Of a stretch of 64,000 bases of DNA, positions 1 to 11,884 are shown piece after piece; the stretch's first letter is position 1; each line of letters starts with the position of its first letter. Position numbers and translations under genes: made by a program. Source of the DNA: Straminergon stramineum. Its lineage: Eukaryota; Streptophyta; Bryopsida; Hypnales; Calliergonaceae. Below the pieces are notes generated by a model. That model saw nothing but the letters and a program-made list of their open reading frames with translations. It was not told the DNA's origin and searched no databases. Where the stretch lies: NCBI GenBank assembly GCA_963920665.1, contig OY987263.1, positions 46,845,218 to 46,909,217 of the forward strand, written 5' to 3'.

Positions 1-3000
1 AATACCGAACCTTACAGGTTTATCAGGCATGAATTGGCGTATGAAGCAATATCGACCTTTATAAGGAATGATGCACTCATCCACTGTAATCTCCCTCTTT
101 AGATTATAGACATCTTGTGACACCCTATCAAACATTTCCAGGAGCCAATGGGTCTTACCAATCCGATCAAACCGTGGATCCGCAACATCTCTGACTATCG
201 TGCTGTTGTTGACGAGATGGAGGCAACCCAGAATCTGTTGGAATCTACCGAGAGTCATGACCTCAGCAATAAGTTTGCAGTACATTAGCTTCTCGGTCTT
301 CATCCAATAGTGTCGTATACTAGGTAGTTTTTTGCATCCCATGAGGATGCACACACCGATCCAACCACGGATCTCTACCCGATCTACATCTATCCAAGCA
401 GTGCCACCTTTTGTGTGTGGCACCTCATTTGGCTTGTGAGGAAGCACAGCACAGGCATACCTATTAGTTTCTAAAACTATACAATCCAAACACTCATCAC
501 TCCAATACAAATTGAAGACTCTTTCAGGTTGTGGGATCTCTCCGTTTGGAGTGCACTTTAGGCCTGGAGTAGGGCCATTGAAGTTATCTCGGCTTCTAAC
601 AAAGTCGACACTACATGAATTCCAAGACGACTTTCTATAGTACGCCGCCAATTCATCAGTCTCCATGTGCACAGGGGTGAATGCCTCAGGTTGCATGCAC
701 CATTGTGGCAACCCTTCACTGCTAACCATTTTTTCGAGTACTATGTCTACATCGAAATCGGAATTGCCACTTTCTATGGTATCTGCAAACTCAGGGATCC
801 AATCGCGGTCGCTGGAGTTGGCATCCACATTGCCACATAGTAGTTCATCATCTCGATCGTCGTCACTGTCTATGTCACCAACATGCATGTATTCTGGTAG
901 TTTGGAGCTTACCTTTGGGAAGGTGGTTCGCGCCGTGGAGTCTTGGGTGCCTACAACGCCCTCCACATCTGACGGGACATCGTAGTCCGGTATTGGCTTA
1001 CCATGAGGCTCCAGCGCAATTCTGGCATCTACATTGTTGTCTGCAATATGCTCGGTTAGGCTTGGCCCTGAGGTCCCTCCAACTCCATGGTATGTTGTAC
1101 CATCTCCACCTCTGTTGATGCTTCCTGATCCTTCGCCCGATAATACTCCGCCATAATTCATGACCTCAGTCTCCGATGTAGCAGGAAACACCACAGGCTT
1201 GGTCCTTTGATTTGCATGTTGGCACTTCGCCCAACCATAGTTGTGTCCACCCTCGCTACCCATAGCGCCTGAGTGGGGCGTAAGTGCAATGCGTACATCA
1301 TTCACGTCCATGTGGTACTCATTGGGGAAGCCTCCTAATTCACAGACCACCTTTTTCTTTCCAGTTCTGTAGTCAATACCTTCGCCGATGACATGTCCTT
1401 GCGTCCAAGTTGGAGTGTAGCTAGTGTGGAAGGATGCATCTGACAAGAAGCGATTGGGAACCAATACCGCCCAACCTGCTCTTACAGAACTCCAGTCGCC
1501 ATAAATCCCGCACAGGTGTGCCGGCATATCTTCTATCACCACATTTGCTGGTTTCTCCAAAGGAAACGTCCCACCCGGATGTGTGCTTGCAAAGCCAATG
1601 GCCTTCACAATGGTGTCGAAAGTCCTCCAAGCCTCCTCACGGAAAATAGTATCCCACAAATTGACATTCATCGTATCCATACTACCCACTGTGTGCTGCG
1701 ATTCAGGTGCTGTGGTGTTGTTGAATACCTCGTCATCTTCCTCTTGAAAATGGGAAAGGACTTCGTGGATGAAGGTATGGTTTTCTCTCTGCTAGTCGTA
1801 GTCCGCAAGTTTGGCAGCCTTCGCCCGTGTCACCATCCCCCCGGTATGGTGTGGAAGGACAGGGGATGGAACCCAATTCTTTGGCTTTTTCTCCTTCGTT
1901 AGTACTCATTTTCCCTTCTGGTCCCTCCTCCATCTACCATTCCTCCCCCTTGCTGTACAATTCAAAACAGTAGAAGCTTATCAGGATGCTGAAGGAGGCC
2001 TCATAGTGAACAATGTAAAGTTCATATGCATCAATGCATGCATAACAAGTATCCACATTATTTGAGAATGCATTCGTAAACTTAGAGCACTTGACCAAAA
2101 AATCTAGCGCAATTGAAGGTACTGAAGACACTCATTACAATGTGTAAGATTTGTTAGATACATACGTTTTCCACATGTAGCAGAGTCAGGTGGGGGAGGG
2201 CCGATATCGTTTGGAGAGTATGGGGTCGGCATTGGAGTTAATTGCTGGAATTGGCCCCCCACCTCTAGTGTTGTCATTGATATTGGATGCTTGGGCTTCC
2301 TGGGCTTCCGAACCCTTGTTTTCTTTCGTTGTGGTTCGACATTCTCGGACCCAAGTTGGACTAGCAGCACCCTCTGTGCCAAGCAAACGTCCCCCCCCTG
2401 TAGAGTAGCCATTGAAGTCACGAAGTTAAAACCGTAGGTTCCACAGATTAAAGTAGCTGACACATAGAACTTCACATACCCTAAATTGAGACGGATCAGA
2501 TCGGAACATGCAAGCATACGTCACATGAAATGGGAGTAGAATTTTACCTTCTTGGCCTTGGTCTTCCGAGCAGGCTTCATTGTTTGTATGAGTGACATGT
2601 TCTCTTGGTTCTGGACATCGAAGAATGTGTTGTGCTCGTGGAGCAGTTCTTGTCCATCCTGCTCCTGCAACAACTGAGAACAACTTTTCGAAGGTCAACA
2701 TGAGGAACTACCGTGTATTCCCACAGACATTTGAGCAATGGTTGAAGCAGACCCAAACCCTAAACCAACTGTATTGCTAGATTGCAATCACTTACAGAGC
2801 CTGACTACCACATAGCACCCCCTTTTTCAATTTTGGATTTCAGACAAAGGCCACTAGAAACCGTAAGGCTGAATACCCTAAGCAGACACAAAATTGAGCA
2901 TTACAACAACTATTTGAAATCTTTTTGTAAAGAACAGTTTATATGGAGGACATGAAGCCATCGTAGGTTTAAGATGGAGGGATTGCAAACATCCTAAACC

Positions 3001-3811
3001 ATACTTCTAAAAGAAAGGAAGTCTACACGAGCAATAGTGCATGACAAAAACATGAATGATGTTGTCTCAATGTTATGGAAAATTGACATTGGTCAACTAA
3101 ACAATACTGGTTCGTTGGAATCTCTAACCTTTTCTCAGAGAATACGGAAAAGTCCTAATTGTAATCCTATCTACATTGATTATAGCCGAATACCATCTTC
3201 TTCAAGGCAAGTAGCTAAGGATCAATCAATGTAGTAACACAAACATTTGAAGCAGAGTTTAGGATTGTTGGACACGGAAAGAGAGAGAAAACATTGGACT
3301 TACCTCTGCCGGACGATGGACGTGTAGGATTGGGGCATCCATGCGAGTTCGCGCCCGTGCGAGCTTCTTCATGATTGTGTTGAGGACTTGGATAAATCTC
3401 TTGTCGCAGGATGTCCCTCATAAACGCTGGGAATTGATGGCGTTCACACCAGCCGAGCAACCGAGCAGCATGCCGGTACTACAAGTACCGATGGCGATCT
3501 TGCTCCCCGAAACTCCCACGTCGGTTCCAAGAGGTAGGGTGTCGTTGCAAATCAAGGTACGCCGGATCGCAGAGTTGCACCGCCTTCCGGACCCCTGCCT
3601 CTGATATGCCCTACTGTCGAAACCAACGTTCTAGCATGCCCCTACCTCCAAGGTTGTTGTGCACTTCGTCAATGTCTACATTCAAACCCGCCATGAACAA
3701 ATTTATCCCACGATGGCTTGCACTATGATGTAGAACTCTGTAATGCGCGCTATGAAGACTCCAACTTCCTCTACATATGTTCCCCATAGCAATTGAACTC
3801 AGCTTCATCAT
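1..3811 (-). pseudogene. piggyBac-family transposase gene, 3' end off the window, with four premature stops
   Basis: Seen: one minus-strand frame is open from 1791 to base 1 (about 597 codons, no stop) and runs off the edge. Its last third reads like the piggyBac DDE domain (DDE_Tnp_1_7): W-I-D-V-D, R-G-W-I-G-V, then the first catalytic Asp in ITVDECIIPYKGRY followed by RQFMPDKP. Before this lies an acidic, low-complexity stretch (SDDDRDDE), as is usual upstream of this domain. Three exons splice in matching phase: 2664-2548 (basic end KPARKTKAKK), 2397-2166 (basic RKKTRVRKPRKPKHP, then Pro-rich) and 1952 onward. A first exon, 3811-3304, with a consensus GTAAGT donor is likely, but its phase does not match and its frame is uncertain. 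Odd: in-frame stops at 1906-1908 (TGA), 1792-1794 (TAG), 3611-3613 (TAG) and 3479-3481 (TAG). The transposase core could still be translated from Met at 1680. Known: piggyBac transposases cut and paste at TTAA. Family call is firm; activity is unknown because the remaining catalytic residues lie outside. Confidence 0.88.
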
Positions 3812-3839
3812 GTTTTCTTTGCGCCTTCAGATTACCCTA

Positions 3840-4310
3840 AATTCCCCGCCCCCTACAATGTCACAATTTCCTAGCGGGCGCCTCGCGATTGCTTCCCGAT
3901 CCCCTTGCTTCAGCAACGAATATAAAACTCTTCAATCTCCCTTGCCAACCAGCTGAAGAAGCAGTTGCTCCAGAATCCAAGAAAACGTCCTCATTGTCCT
4001 GCAACTAGTGGACGTACCCCAACTACCAAGACACCGGTTGGTCCAGTTCCACGTAACGTGGCGGAAATATGTACCTACCCTAGTGTCCTTTTACGTAGAA
4101 GTCCTAGTAGAATGCCTTGTAGACACTGAAATACGCCAAAATGCATGTTCCCGTGGGCAGGGATTGTTCATTTTGTAGCTTTTTTTTTCTTTTTTTCCTC
4201 CTAAAAATTCTCATGCACTGTGCCTCCAATATTGTAGTTCCACTCAATCACAATCCATGTCAACTAGGGTATGAAAATTTCACTAAACCCTGAATCGTAG
4301 GCCACTACAA
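3840..4310. other. 5' flank of the piggyBac gene, no gene seen
   Basis: Sequence between the first putative transposase exon and the candidate terminal repeat. It holds a moderately GC-rich part, then T-rich tracts. No protein similarity was recognised. It probably carries the element's promoter and subterminal sequence, but no specific box can be defended. Confidence 0.3.
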
Positions 4311-4334
4311 GCCGATAAGTGCAAAAAGGGTTAA
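4311..4334 (-). repeat. candidate piggyBac terminal repeat with TTAA target
   Basis: Read on the minus strand from 4334 the sequence is TTAACCCTTTTTGCACTTAT. A TTAA followed by CCCTTT-type bases is the usual outer end of piggyBac elements, and it lies about 0.5 kb upstream of the transposase gene in the right orientation. The matching end and second TTAA must lie to the left of the window, so this is inference. Confidence 0.45.
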
Positions 4335-4338
4335 CTTA

Positions 4339-4582
4339 GGCCGGGGTGGATTGACCCCCTTGCTCGTCCCCAAGTAAAAACCCTGAAATTTTTTATTTTT
4401 CACACATGATAAAATTTGCAAATTTTGAATTCATATTTGCAATCAGAGGCCCCAAATTAGCTAGGAGAGGTAGAGAAGAGAAATTAATGAAGCACAAAAT
4501 AGGGGGTCTTTTTTTTTAACATGCACCCCTGGAATGACTTGGGGGGGGGGGAGATGAGTGAGGGGGTCAATCCACCCCGGCC
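4339..4582. mobile_element. hAT-like MITE, copy 1 (244 bp)
   Basis: Terminal inverted repeats GGCCGGGGTGGATTGACCCC and its complement bound a 244-bp non-coding element. It is flanked by a perfect 8-bp direct repeat, TTAACTTA, at 4331-4338 and 4583-4590. Eight-bp target duplications are typical of hAT transposons. The interior is AT-rich with a poly-T run and a poly-G run. It is nearly identical to the copy at 11642-11884. Confidence 0.9.
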
Positions 4583-4599
4583 TTAACTTATTGGCTGTG

Positions 4600-4855
4600 C
4601 TATGGAGTGTGGACCAAAGGTGAGGAAGGTCGAGCCAAAATGCAAAGGTCCAATCAAGGGTGAATGTAAAAAAATAAAAAGACCCCCTATTTTGTGCTTG
4701 ACTAATCTATTTCTCTCCACTTCTCCTAGCTAATATGGGGTCTCTAATTGAAAATATGAACTCAAAATTTGCAAATTTTGTCATGCCTTGCAAATAAATC
4801 TTTCCTGTGTTTTCCCCAGGGGTAAAATGCAGGGGGCAAAATGGTCCCTACATTC
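4600..4855. mobile_element. old reversed copy of the same hAT-like MITE
   Basis: The interior block of the 4339-4582 element recurs here in reverse orientation, best between about 4670 and 4790 (shared GACCCCCTATTTTGTGC and AAAATTTGCAAATTTTG). The outer parts are badly diverged, and no terminal repeats or target duplication can be recognised. It lies only some tens of bases from copy 1. Confidence 0.65.
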
Positions 4856-5045
4856 AACTCGTTGCACTACTATAGTCTCGACTGGTGAGGAAGGCCTTGT
4901 GTTGACAAAAGCTACATGTGAAGATGTTTGAGTAGGATGCTACTTGCTAATTGACTATTGTATTGTACATAACAATCTCCAAGTGTTTTTGGACCTTGTT
5001 CAAAATTTTATGACATCGGATGGGTGAGGCCACTCCATAACGTTA

Positions 5046-5276
5046 TTAACCCTTAAAGAATGGACTAGTGACTGTAGAAATCATCCCTTTTAGAACTGTG
5101 TGACATTATTTACTTAAAAAAAACCAAAAAAATTCATTGGAGGTCAAACTATTGTGCAAGATCTCTCCTTTTTGCACAAAATTTCAAGGATGAACAATTG
5201 CACTTTTGTCCTACATAGGAAGATTTTTTGTCATCCATTGGACAAAAAATGTCCTCAATGTCATTTTATGTGTTAA
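5046..5276. mobile_element. TTAACCC-ended MITE-like repeat, copy 1
   Basis: A roughly 230-bp sequence starting TTAACCCTTAAA and ending GTGTTAA. It shares a strong core with 12483-12711 and about 46535-46760, and reversed with 32114-32245: TCAAACTATTGTGCAAGATC, then CCAAGGATGAACAATTGCAC, then TTGTCATCCA-GGACAAAAAATGTC. It has no coding capacity. The superfamily is not clear; short terminal inverted repeats suggest a DNA-transposon MITE. Confidence 0.6.
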
Positions 5277-8121
5277 CCAATGTTGGAGGGGGGGCTTTTA
5301 CTCCCCCCAAAAGCATGAGCCCCCAACGTTGCTACCTCCTAGCCAACCAATAGCTTTTTGCAACTTCCTAGTCAACCAATCACACTAGTGTTGCAACCTC
5401 CTAACAAATCAATGACTCTTAATAAATTAAACAAAATTCACTCCTAGGAATCTAGAGAGGTATTATCCCAAATGTATAAAAAAATTGTAGTGTACTTCTA
5501 CACTAGGACATGTAATGTATTTAAAGAATATAATCATATACTTACTTTACAAATTCAAATAAAAAGTTTTGTGCTAGTATGAAACCAATGAAACTTTTCA
5601 TTAGGACAACAACTAAGATTGATTTTGGACCTTGAGGCAATAGAGATCCTTTCCAAGCAAAGCAAGTCCTTATAAATCAAGCAAACAATAGTAATTTTTT
5701 ATCTACATATAATTGGTGCAACACACAATTTATTAGAACATATAATTGAATCATATATCACAACACTTGTGTAGACAGAAAACATTTTGTTTTTTTGTTG
5801 CTTTCACCAATGGGAAATCAATAGTAGTCAAGAGTATGTGAACAATCCATGAGAAGAGCCACATGTGTAAGTTTCCATATAGGTCTTCTCAAGAGTCGTT
5901 TCTTTGGTTTATGCATGACAACTTAGACCATGTTTCTACCAATATTTTTTGTTGTATTTTCTTGAATCAAATTCCGCTACAGTCAATATCCAAATAACCC
6001 TAAATTGTGAATATATAAACAATAACTTTCTTATCAAACTATCATATTTTTTGTTAAATCTCTTTGAAAATTGAAAGGAAATTCTAGAGTTCATAGTACA
6101 TATATATTTTTTCTAACTTGATAAAATAAATTACAGAATTTGTTAAGTGCTAATTTTATGTGTACCCAAAATTGCCCCTAAGCCCAGGTTGAAAAGTCGT
6201 CCATTTTAGGCTACATATGTAATAAGGCCATGTTTGGCAGCAAGGTGGCAATCAATGGAGTTGACTTAACCTACGATCATATTTATATAAAAGCCACTCT
6301 AGAACCTAAACCATGTGTAAAATGCAGCAGTTTCTCTGGAGTGCTCAAATGATTGCACCAGCTCAAGGCACCAATAGGAATTTCTGGACACACATTCAAG
6401 GATATGGCAAAGCCGCAAAACAAAGATGATAGAGTCTCATAATAAGTTAACTTAGTCGGCTTGAGGTCATGGAATGTTCATGAAATGTCTTTTAGAATGT
6501 ACAGATGAGTTAAGTTTTAAGTTACTGCACTTCCGAAGTCCACACTATTGGTCTGCGGTGGAAAGCTGCAGTGCATTCATACAATCAGATATTTATGATG
6601 ATCTGGATCCCAATAGCTTACATTCTACATTTCCTTGCAGAAAAGAGGCAATGTTTACGGGGAATTGCTGGTTAGTTCATTGTTAGCTGGTGGAATTGGG
6701 AAAAAAAACATTTGCAATTTGAAAACATTGGAAAAACCTGGTGGAAATGCTCAGAATATTTTTTAATTTAGAATTGAAAATAGAGGAAAAAAATGGACTC
6801 AATATAGAATGAAAAAATGGCTCAATATTCGAATTAAAGGAAATTAGTTGATAAAACTCAGAAAAATATCCCGAAGGTTGGAAAGGGCCATACAATTAAA
6901 CTTCTTTTGAAGTTGCCATTTGCTTGATTTTGGGAAGGTCAACCTCATGCCTCATTTCGAATAAACTATTTGCCTCATTTGGACTAAGGTGGACATACCA
7001 TTATGAATATTCAACCCAATTATATCTCTATCAACATCCAATTAACATTTCAAGGTCTAAAACATTGAAAAATGTAAATAGGGCCACAATTGGGTTGAAG
7101 GTCAACAATCAATATGCCTACTTTGCTAGCATGTGATTGTAGTTAGGATGTGCTTTCAAAGCACAGATATTCATTGCAGAATATAACTTATAAATAGTCA
7201 AAACAATACATGGGAGTGTTTTATATGTGGATGATAATATCCAACAATTGGTAGCTCATAGTCTTTGGGCTTCATGCAAAAACACATATTCTAAATACGA
7301 ATACATGAAAATGAATATCATGAAAAAAGCTCTATATGAGAAGAGCTCTTGCACATTTATCGATGTCTCTTTAGTATAGAGACTTCTTTCACATATACAA
7401 TCCCAATTGTTATTCATTCCCATCTTTAAATTGTTAGTTGAAAAATTAACTTTTTACAAAGGTTCAATACACTTTTTTTTTTGCCTTGGTGGATTATGTT
7501 AAGTGAGTAATCTATGCCTTGGTAATACAAATTCCACAAATAATAAAGACATTCCATAGTTGCCATAAACATCCAATGTCAAAGTGCAGAGAATCTTGCA
7601 AGAGAAGCAACTTGTAAATCTTTTTATCATTAACTTCCATGACATCTTATCCCAAGCTAAACTACCTTAATTCCTAAAATCTCTTGAAACCAGATTTTGA
7701 TTCTTACATGCAGGCTACGCACTAAATGCATGAAAACATTCTTAAAAGGATCTCTTAACACCTTGGGCCCATCTCCTAATACATAAAAGAATCAAATTAT
7801 GCAAGATGCTCATAATTCTTTCTTTGATACACATCCACTTACATCTTTGAAAAGAGTAAGTCTCTACCATCAGTAACTTACTACAATAGCACCCTTAACA
7901 ATAGTGCTCCCAAATTGACACTTATGAGCAAGCAAGAGTAACTTGTTGCATACCATTCTCAGCCATATTGATTGAATCCAAATCATATCTTTTTTTTTGC
8001 ATGTGGTTAGATGAATAGTAAGATGGGTGCACTCAAAAGATAGCTTAAGAAAGTTATGATAGAACTTTGAGTGAATTAAGAAAGTAGCAGAAGGGCACAT
8101 ATAATTTGGAAATGTTACCAT
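5277..8121. other. AT-rich intergenic DNA, no gene recognised
   Basis: Between the repeat cluster and the 3' end of the GST gene. Open frames at 6474-6686 (+), 6683-6895 (-) and 6924-7136 (+) are short, AT-driven and match nothing I recognise. No RNA gene, tandem array or clear transposon end was found. Confidence 0.5.
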
Positions 8122-10960
8122 TTACAACTTAGAGATTGGTCGTTTTGTATCTTCAAAATCACTTCCACTTATAGTGCCTGCTTCTCTGCTTTGAGCCCTC
8201 CTTGCAGCACTTCTGTAGACTAATTTGTGCACCTCATCAAAATGTGGAGACGTGGCTTTCTTCACCGCGGCTATCCATGCTGAGACACGTTCTTTGGAGC
8301 TCAGAAGCGCCGCAACCTCGTCCTCACCCAGGAGCTGCCAAAGAAAATGAGACAGGGTGTGTTAAGCCAAGGCAACTTCAAGAAGGATTTAGAGGATACC
8401 TAAACCATTAGGAAGCTGATCCCGCCTCTTTGCACAGACGCCTGTTACCCGAAACAACTCATCTACGGTATTCGTTAACTTGGTTGGACTTATTAGCAAC
8501 TCTGGTCATACTGGTTATTTTGGCCAGATTTCCAAAGATTGGCAATTTTCAAGATGCCCTTCCAGACTGATATAATTCTAGGAAATAGAGAATTTAGGGT
8601 GCCTGTCCCGAAGTGGAGAAGTTCAGAACACCCGTTTGAAACTGCATCTTTTTCAGGCTTAGATTTTAGAGCTCTAAAAACCATTTGAGTACTTGAAAGT
8701 ACTCACTATCAGAACTTGAAGGCCATATTTTGGCACACAGAAATAATGATATGACGATAAAAGAGTAAGCATGACTTGGCTAAATACTTGAGACCTCTGA
8801 TCTTCGAATGGAAATGCAGTTGTCTACTGTCGCTTATAGTGGTCTACAACATTCCAAATAGAAATTGCATAAGAAACTCATGCACTCATAAAAATTTGAC
8901 CTCAAAATATTTGGCTCTCGTATCTCACGATTTCTCCTCAGCTATACTCATCTCCCAAAATTCACACTCCTACATATGTTGAAATGCTTAAAAAGATGCA
9001 GATAGTATCCTCTGTCGTAAGAACTGCTTTCTAAAAGCCATCCTGTGAGTTCAAGTTAAAAAAAACTGCACACGAAGAAGGAATGCACAGATAAAAAGGA
9101 GTGAACAACGAGATGCTTGTAAAGACGAACCTGCAGTTGCATGATCTCACAGACAAGGCTCAAATCAGCAATGGATGGCTGCCTCCCACCTGCCAAAAAT
9201 GGGTAGCCCTCTTGCAACCACACTGTCTCCATTACGTGCAATGACTGCTCAAGTACTGCCAGCCCTTCTGCTGCTGCTCTTCGATCCAATTTGGCCCCTA
9301 CGATTGGTGCAATTACCTTGTGAAACACCAAAGTCACTGCAAGACCCCACAGGTCCGAAACAGAGTGTCAATCATGAGATCTCGGCGATGCACCTTTCCA
9401 CTCTTTCCTCTATAGGACAAAAAATTCTGGAGCACTAAAATACTGAAGAACTGGACCACTACTGAAGCAATTTACTCCATTGCTAAGCTCGACTAGAGGC
9501 CAGCATACTTATGAAGACCAGCACGCCGTCAGTGCTTCTATTGATCTGACAACTATGTTCGAAGATCAATAACTATTTTTAGGTTGAGGGCTAATAGGGA
9601 AGTTAGACGCCTCCGGTTTTATGAAAATAGCATTCATCACGTACTGCCAGAGAGCTGTTGGTATTTCACTCATTCCAATTCTCTTTTTAATGGTCATAAA
9701 CTCAACAAAATCGACAATGCAAGAAGCATAGCTCACGTACTGGAGCCACGTCGCAAATTTAACTGATGCCAATCGAGCACAGATTGAATCTTGACTCTCC
9801 TCTGCACATCAGATGGATACCTTCACAGCAAAATAAATATGGTCAGACCATGCATACCAGTTTCAAGCAAATGAGCAACAAAAAACTGCCTCCTCCCTTC
9901 TACTCCAAAATTAGGCAACTAGAGAGGAAAGTAGGAAGTAAGATGTATAAAATTTACCAGTGATCAGCGACGCCTGGACGGGTTGATGCCAAATACTGCA
10001 TAATGGCATGACTGCAGCCAACTTGCATGAGATTTCACACACATGAATATATTTACAGTGAAAACTATTATAAGTCACTATAATAGAGCAAGTGTCGAGT
10101 GAACTCTGTATCGCAAATTTTCAATTGGATAATCCGCTTGTGAGGAACCAGAGAAGAAGAACCTGGACTACTCAGCAAGTCGCTAGCAAACATCGTATGC
10201 AGAATTGAACTATCGGTATCTCTTAAGTCTCTGATGCAGGTACACTTTAACTAAAAATCCCCCAAAGTTAAAATTCAACTGACCTTTCAGATAGCTTAAA
10301 ACGGCCATCAACTATGCACGGAACTTTTCCCAAGGGATTGATTGCTGCACATTGCCAAAAATTTCAGCAATCTCAAAACAACCTCATGCTTGTGAGATAA
10401 GGATAACCATATGCAAAATATAAAAAGACAGGAATCTAAATTTGTCACTAACCTTTGAATTCAGGCGTCATTTGCATCCCTTTCTGTATATTCACTAGAT
10501 TCAGTTCCACATCAATGTTATTCAACCTGCGATCACTCAATCTCACTGAGGATTACAAATGCCAAATTTCCAAAGCTCAAGCATCAACGTCAGGCAAAAC
10601 AATTCCAGAGTCATGCACTTAATCATGAAGATTCTTAACCAAAGGATTCACGATTTGAAAACGACCAATTCGATTTATCATTTTGTAAAAGATCAAAAAC
10701 TAGGGCCACATCTAATATCACTATAATCAGTGAAGAACATAGCACTTCTTTTTCAAGAAAGAATGGGACAGAAAAAAAGCCCCCATACGAGCTAATCAAA
10801 AGTGCTTAACAAAAGCATGAGACCTAATTTGGTCCTCCAGGAAATAATGAGAAATTGGTGTGAGGGGTCACGCTCACTTGCAGAAGAGAAGAACAGCTCG
10901 ACTAGGCTGGGACATGAGGTCCAAGTACAACTTGAGGCTGCTTGAGGGTCCCATAGCCAT
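8122..10960 (-). CDS. GSTT: Theta-class glutathione S-transferase with peroxisomal signal
   Basis: Conjugates or reduces substrates, including organic hydroperoxides in plants, with glutathione. Seven exons: 10960-10878, 10526-10453, 10344-10284, 10011-9958, 9820-9741, 9336-9131 and 8334-8122. All phases agree, giving 256 residues, the usual family length. Residues 9-21 read LKLYLDLMSQPSR; Ser17 matches the catalytic serine of theta GSTs. The thioredoxin-like domain continues with NPLGKVPCIVDG and the glutathione-binding SESHA. The alpha domain has ADHWYPSD, SVLDWHQLNLRRG and FLAGGRQPSIADLSLVCEIMQLQ (23 conserved positions, motif split here across one exon). The last three residues are SKL, a canonical type 1 peroxisomal signal; the Arabidopsis homologues end in a similar signal. 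The start chosen is the first ATG of exon 1 (a second ATG lies two codons later). Introns contain no obvious transposon. Identification is very secure. Confidence 0.95.
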
Positions 10961-11641
10961 TCGCTTCACCTCCACTTCTCCTACTGCACAAAACTAGCAG
11001 ATAGTCAAAAAATTAAAAAGCTAAATTCAAAAAAATCTCAAAATCTCACGTCGAAACTACAGGCTCGAAATTGAAGTCCCAATCAAACAGGGTTAGGGTT
11101 TAAGAAAGACCCGATAGTCAGATGCACTCATCCCCTGTGAACATCGCAGAAATCCGAAAAATCCACACTAACAATAACGATTCCGTAATCCCCGGGGAGC
11201 ACCAATTAAACAGCGGTACGTCACATGGTTGCAAAAATATAAAATTGGTGACCTGAAGGGCGAAAAGCAAATGTACTTCACACTCCCAAAGTGGCAATTC
11301 CATGCGTTTGAAGATTCAGCGACGTAAATTTCAAACCTTGTGAAAGAGTGGCGACAGTCTCACTCCGCCAGGCTGATTGATTGAAGACCCAATTCGATTT
11401 TTCTGTCGAGGATGCCCGGATCAGAAGAGTGTTGAGACGTGGGTGTGGCGCAGGCTTTCAACACAGAGGCTCTGCTGGTGGCCTAGATAAAAAGTACCGG
11501 TATTTCAAGGTAGCTTCACGGGCTCCACGTACGGAACTGGAGAATGCAGCAGTTTACTCTGTAGGGCATCGCCACTGGCCCGGCTATTACGTCCTATATT
11601 AAATGCCTAATTACCCAAGATGTAGGAGACATGACTAGTAG
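10961..11641. promoter_or_regulatory. 5' flank of the GST gene
   Basis: About 680 bp upstream of the GST start codon, bounded by the MITE at 11642. It should hold the leader and promoter of the minus-strand gene. Short open frames at 11118-11303 and 11381-11602 resemble nothing known. No convincing TATA or named motif could be fixed. Confidence 0.35.
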
Positions 11642-11884
11642 GGCCGGGGTGGATTGACCCCCTCGCTCGTCCCCAAGTAAAAACCCTGAAATTTTTTATT
11701 TTTCACGCATGATAAAATTTGCAAATTTTGAATTCATATTTGCAATCAAAGGCCCCAAATTAGCTAGGAGAGGTTTAGCTACAACAGGATAAATTAATGA
11801 AGTACTAAGTAGGGGGTCTTTTTTTTTACATGCACCCCTAGATTGACTTGGGGGGACGAGCAAGGGGATTAATCCACCCCGGTC
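11642..11884. mobile_element. hAT-like MITE, copy 2 (243 bp)
   Basis: Starts GGCCGGGGTGGATTGACCCC and ends with its imperfect complement (ATCCACCCCGGTC). A perfect 8-bp target duplication, ACTAGTAG, flanks it at 11634-11641 and 11885-11892. Length and interior match copy 1 closely, so both insertions are fairly recent. It sits about 0.7 kb upstream of the GST start. Confidence 0.92.

Noticed and set aside
665..2065. Plus-strand open frames over the first 2 kb
   Set aside because: They lie opposite the long minus-strand piggyBac frame and have no motif of their own; shadows.
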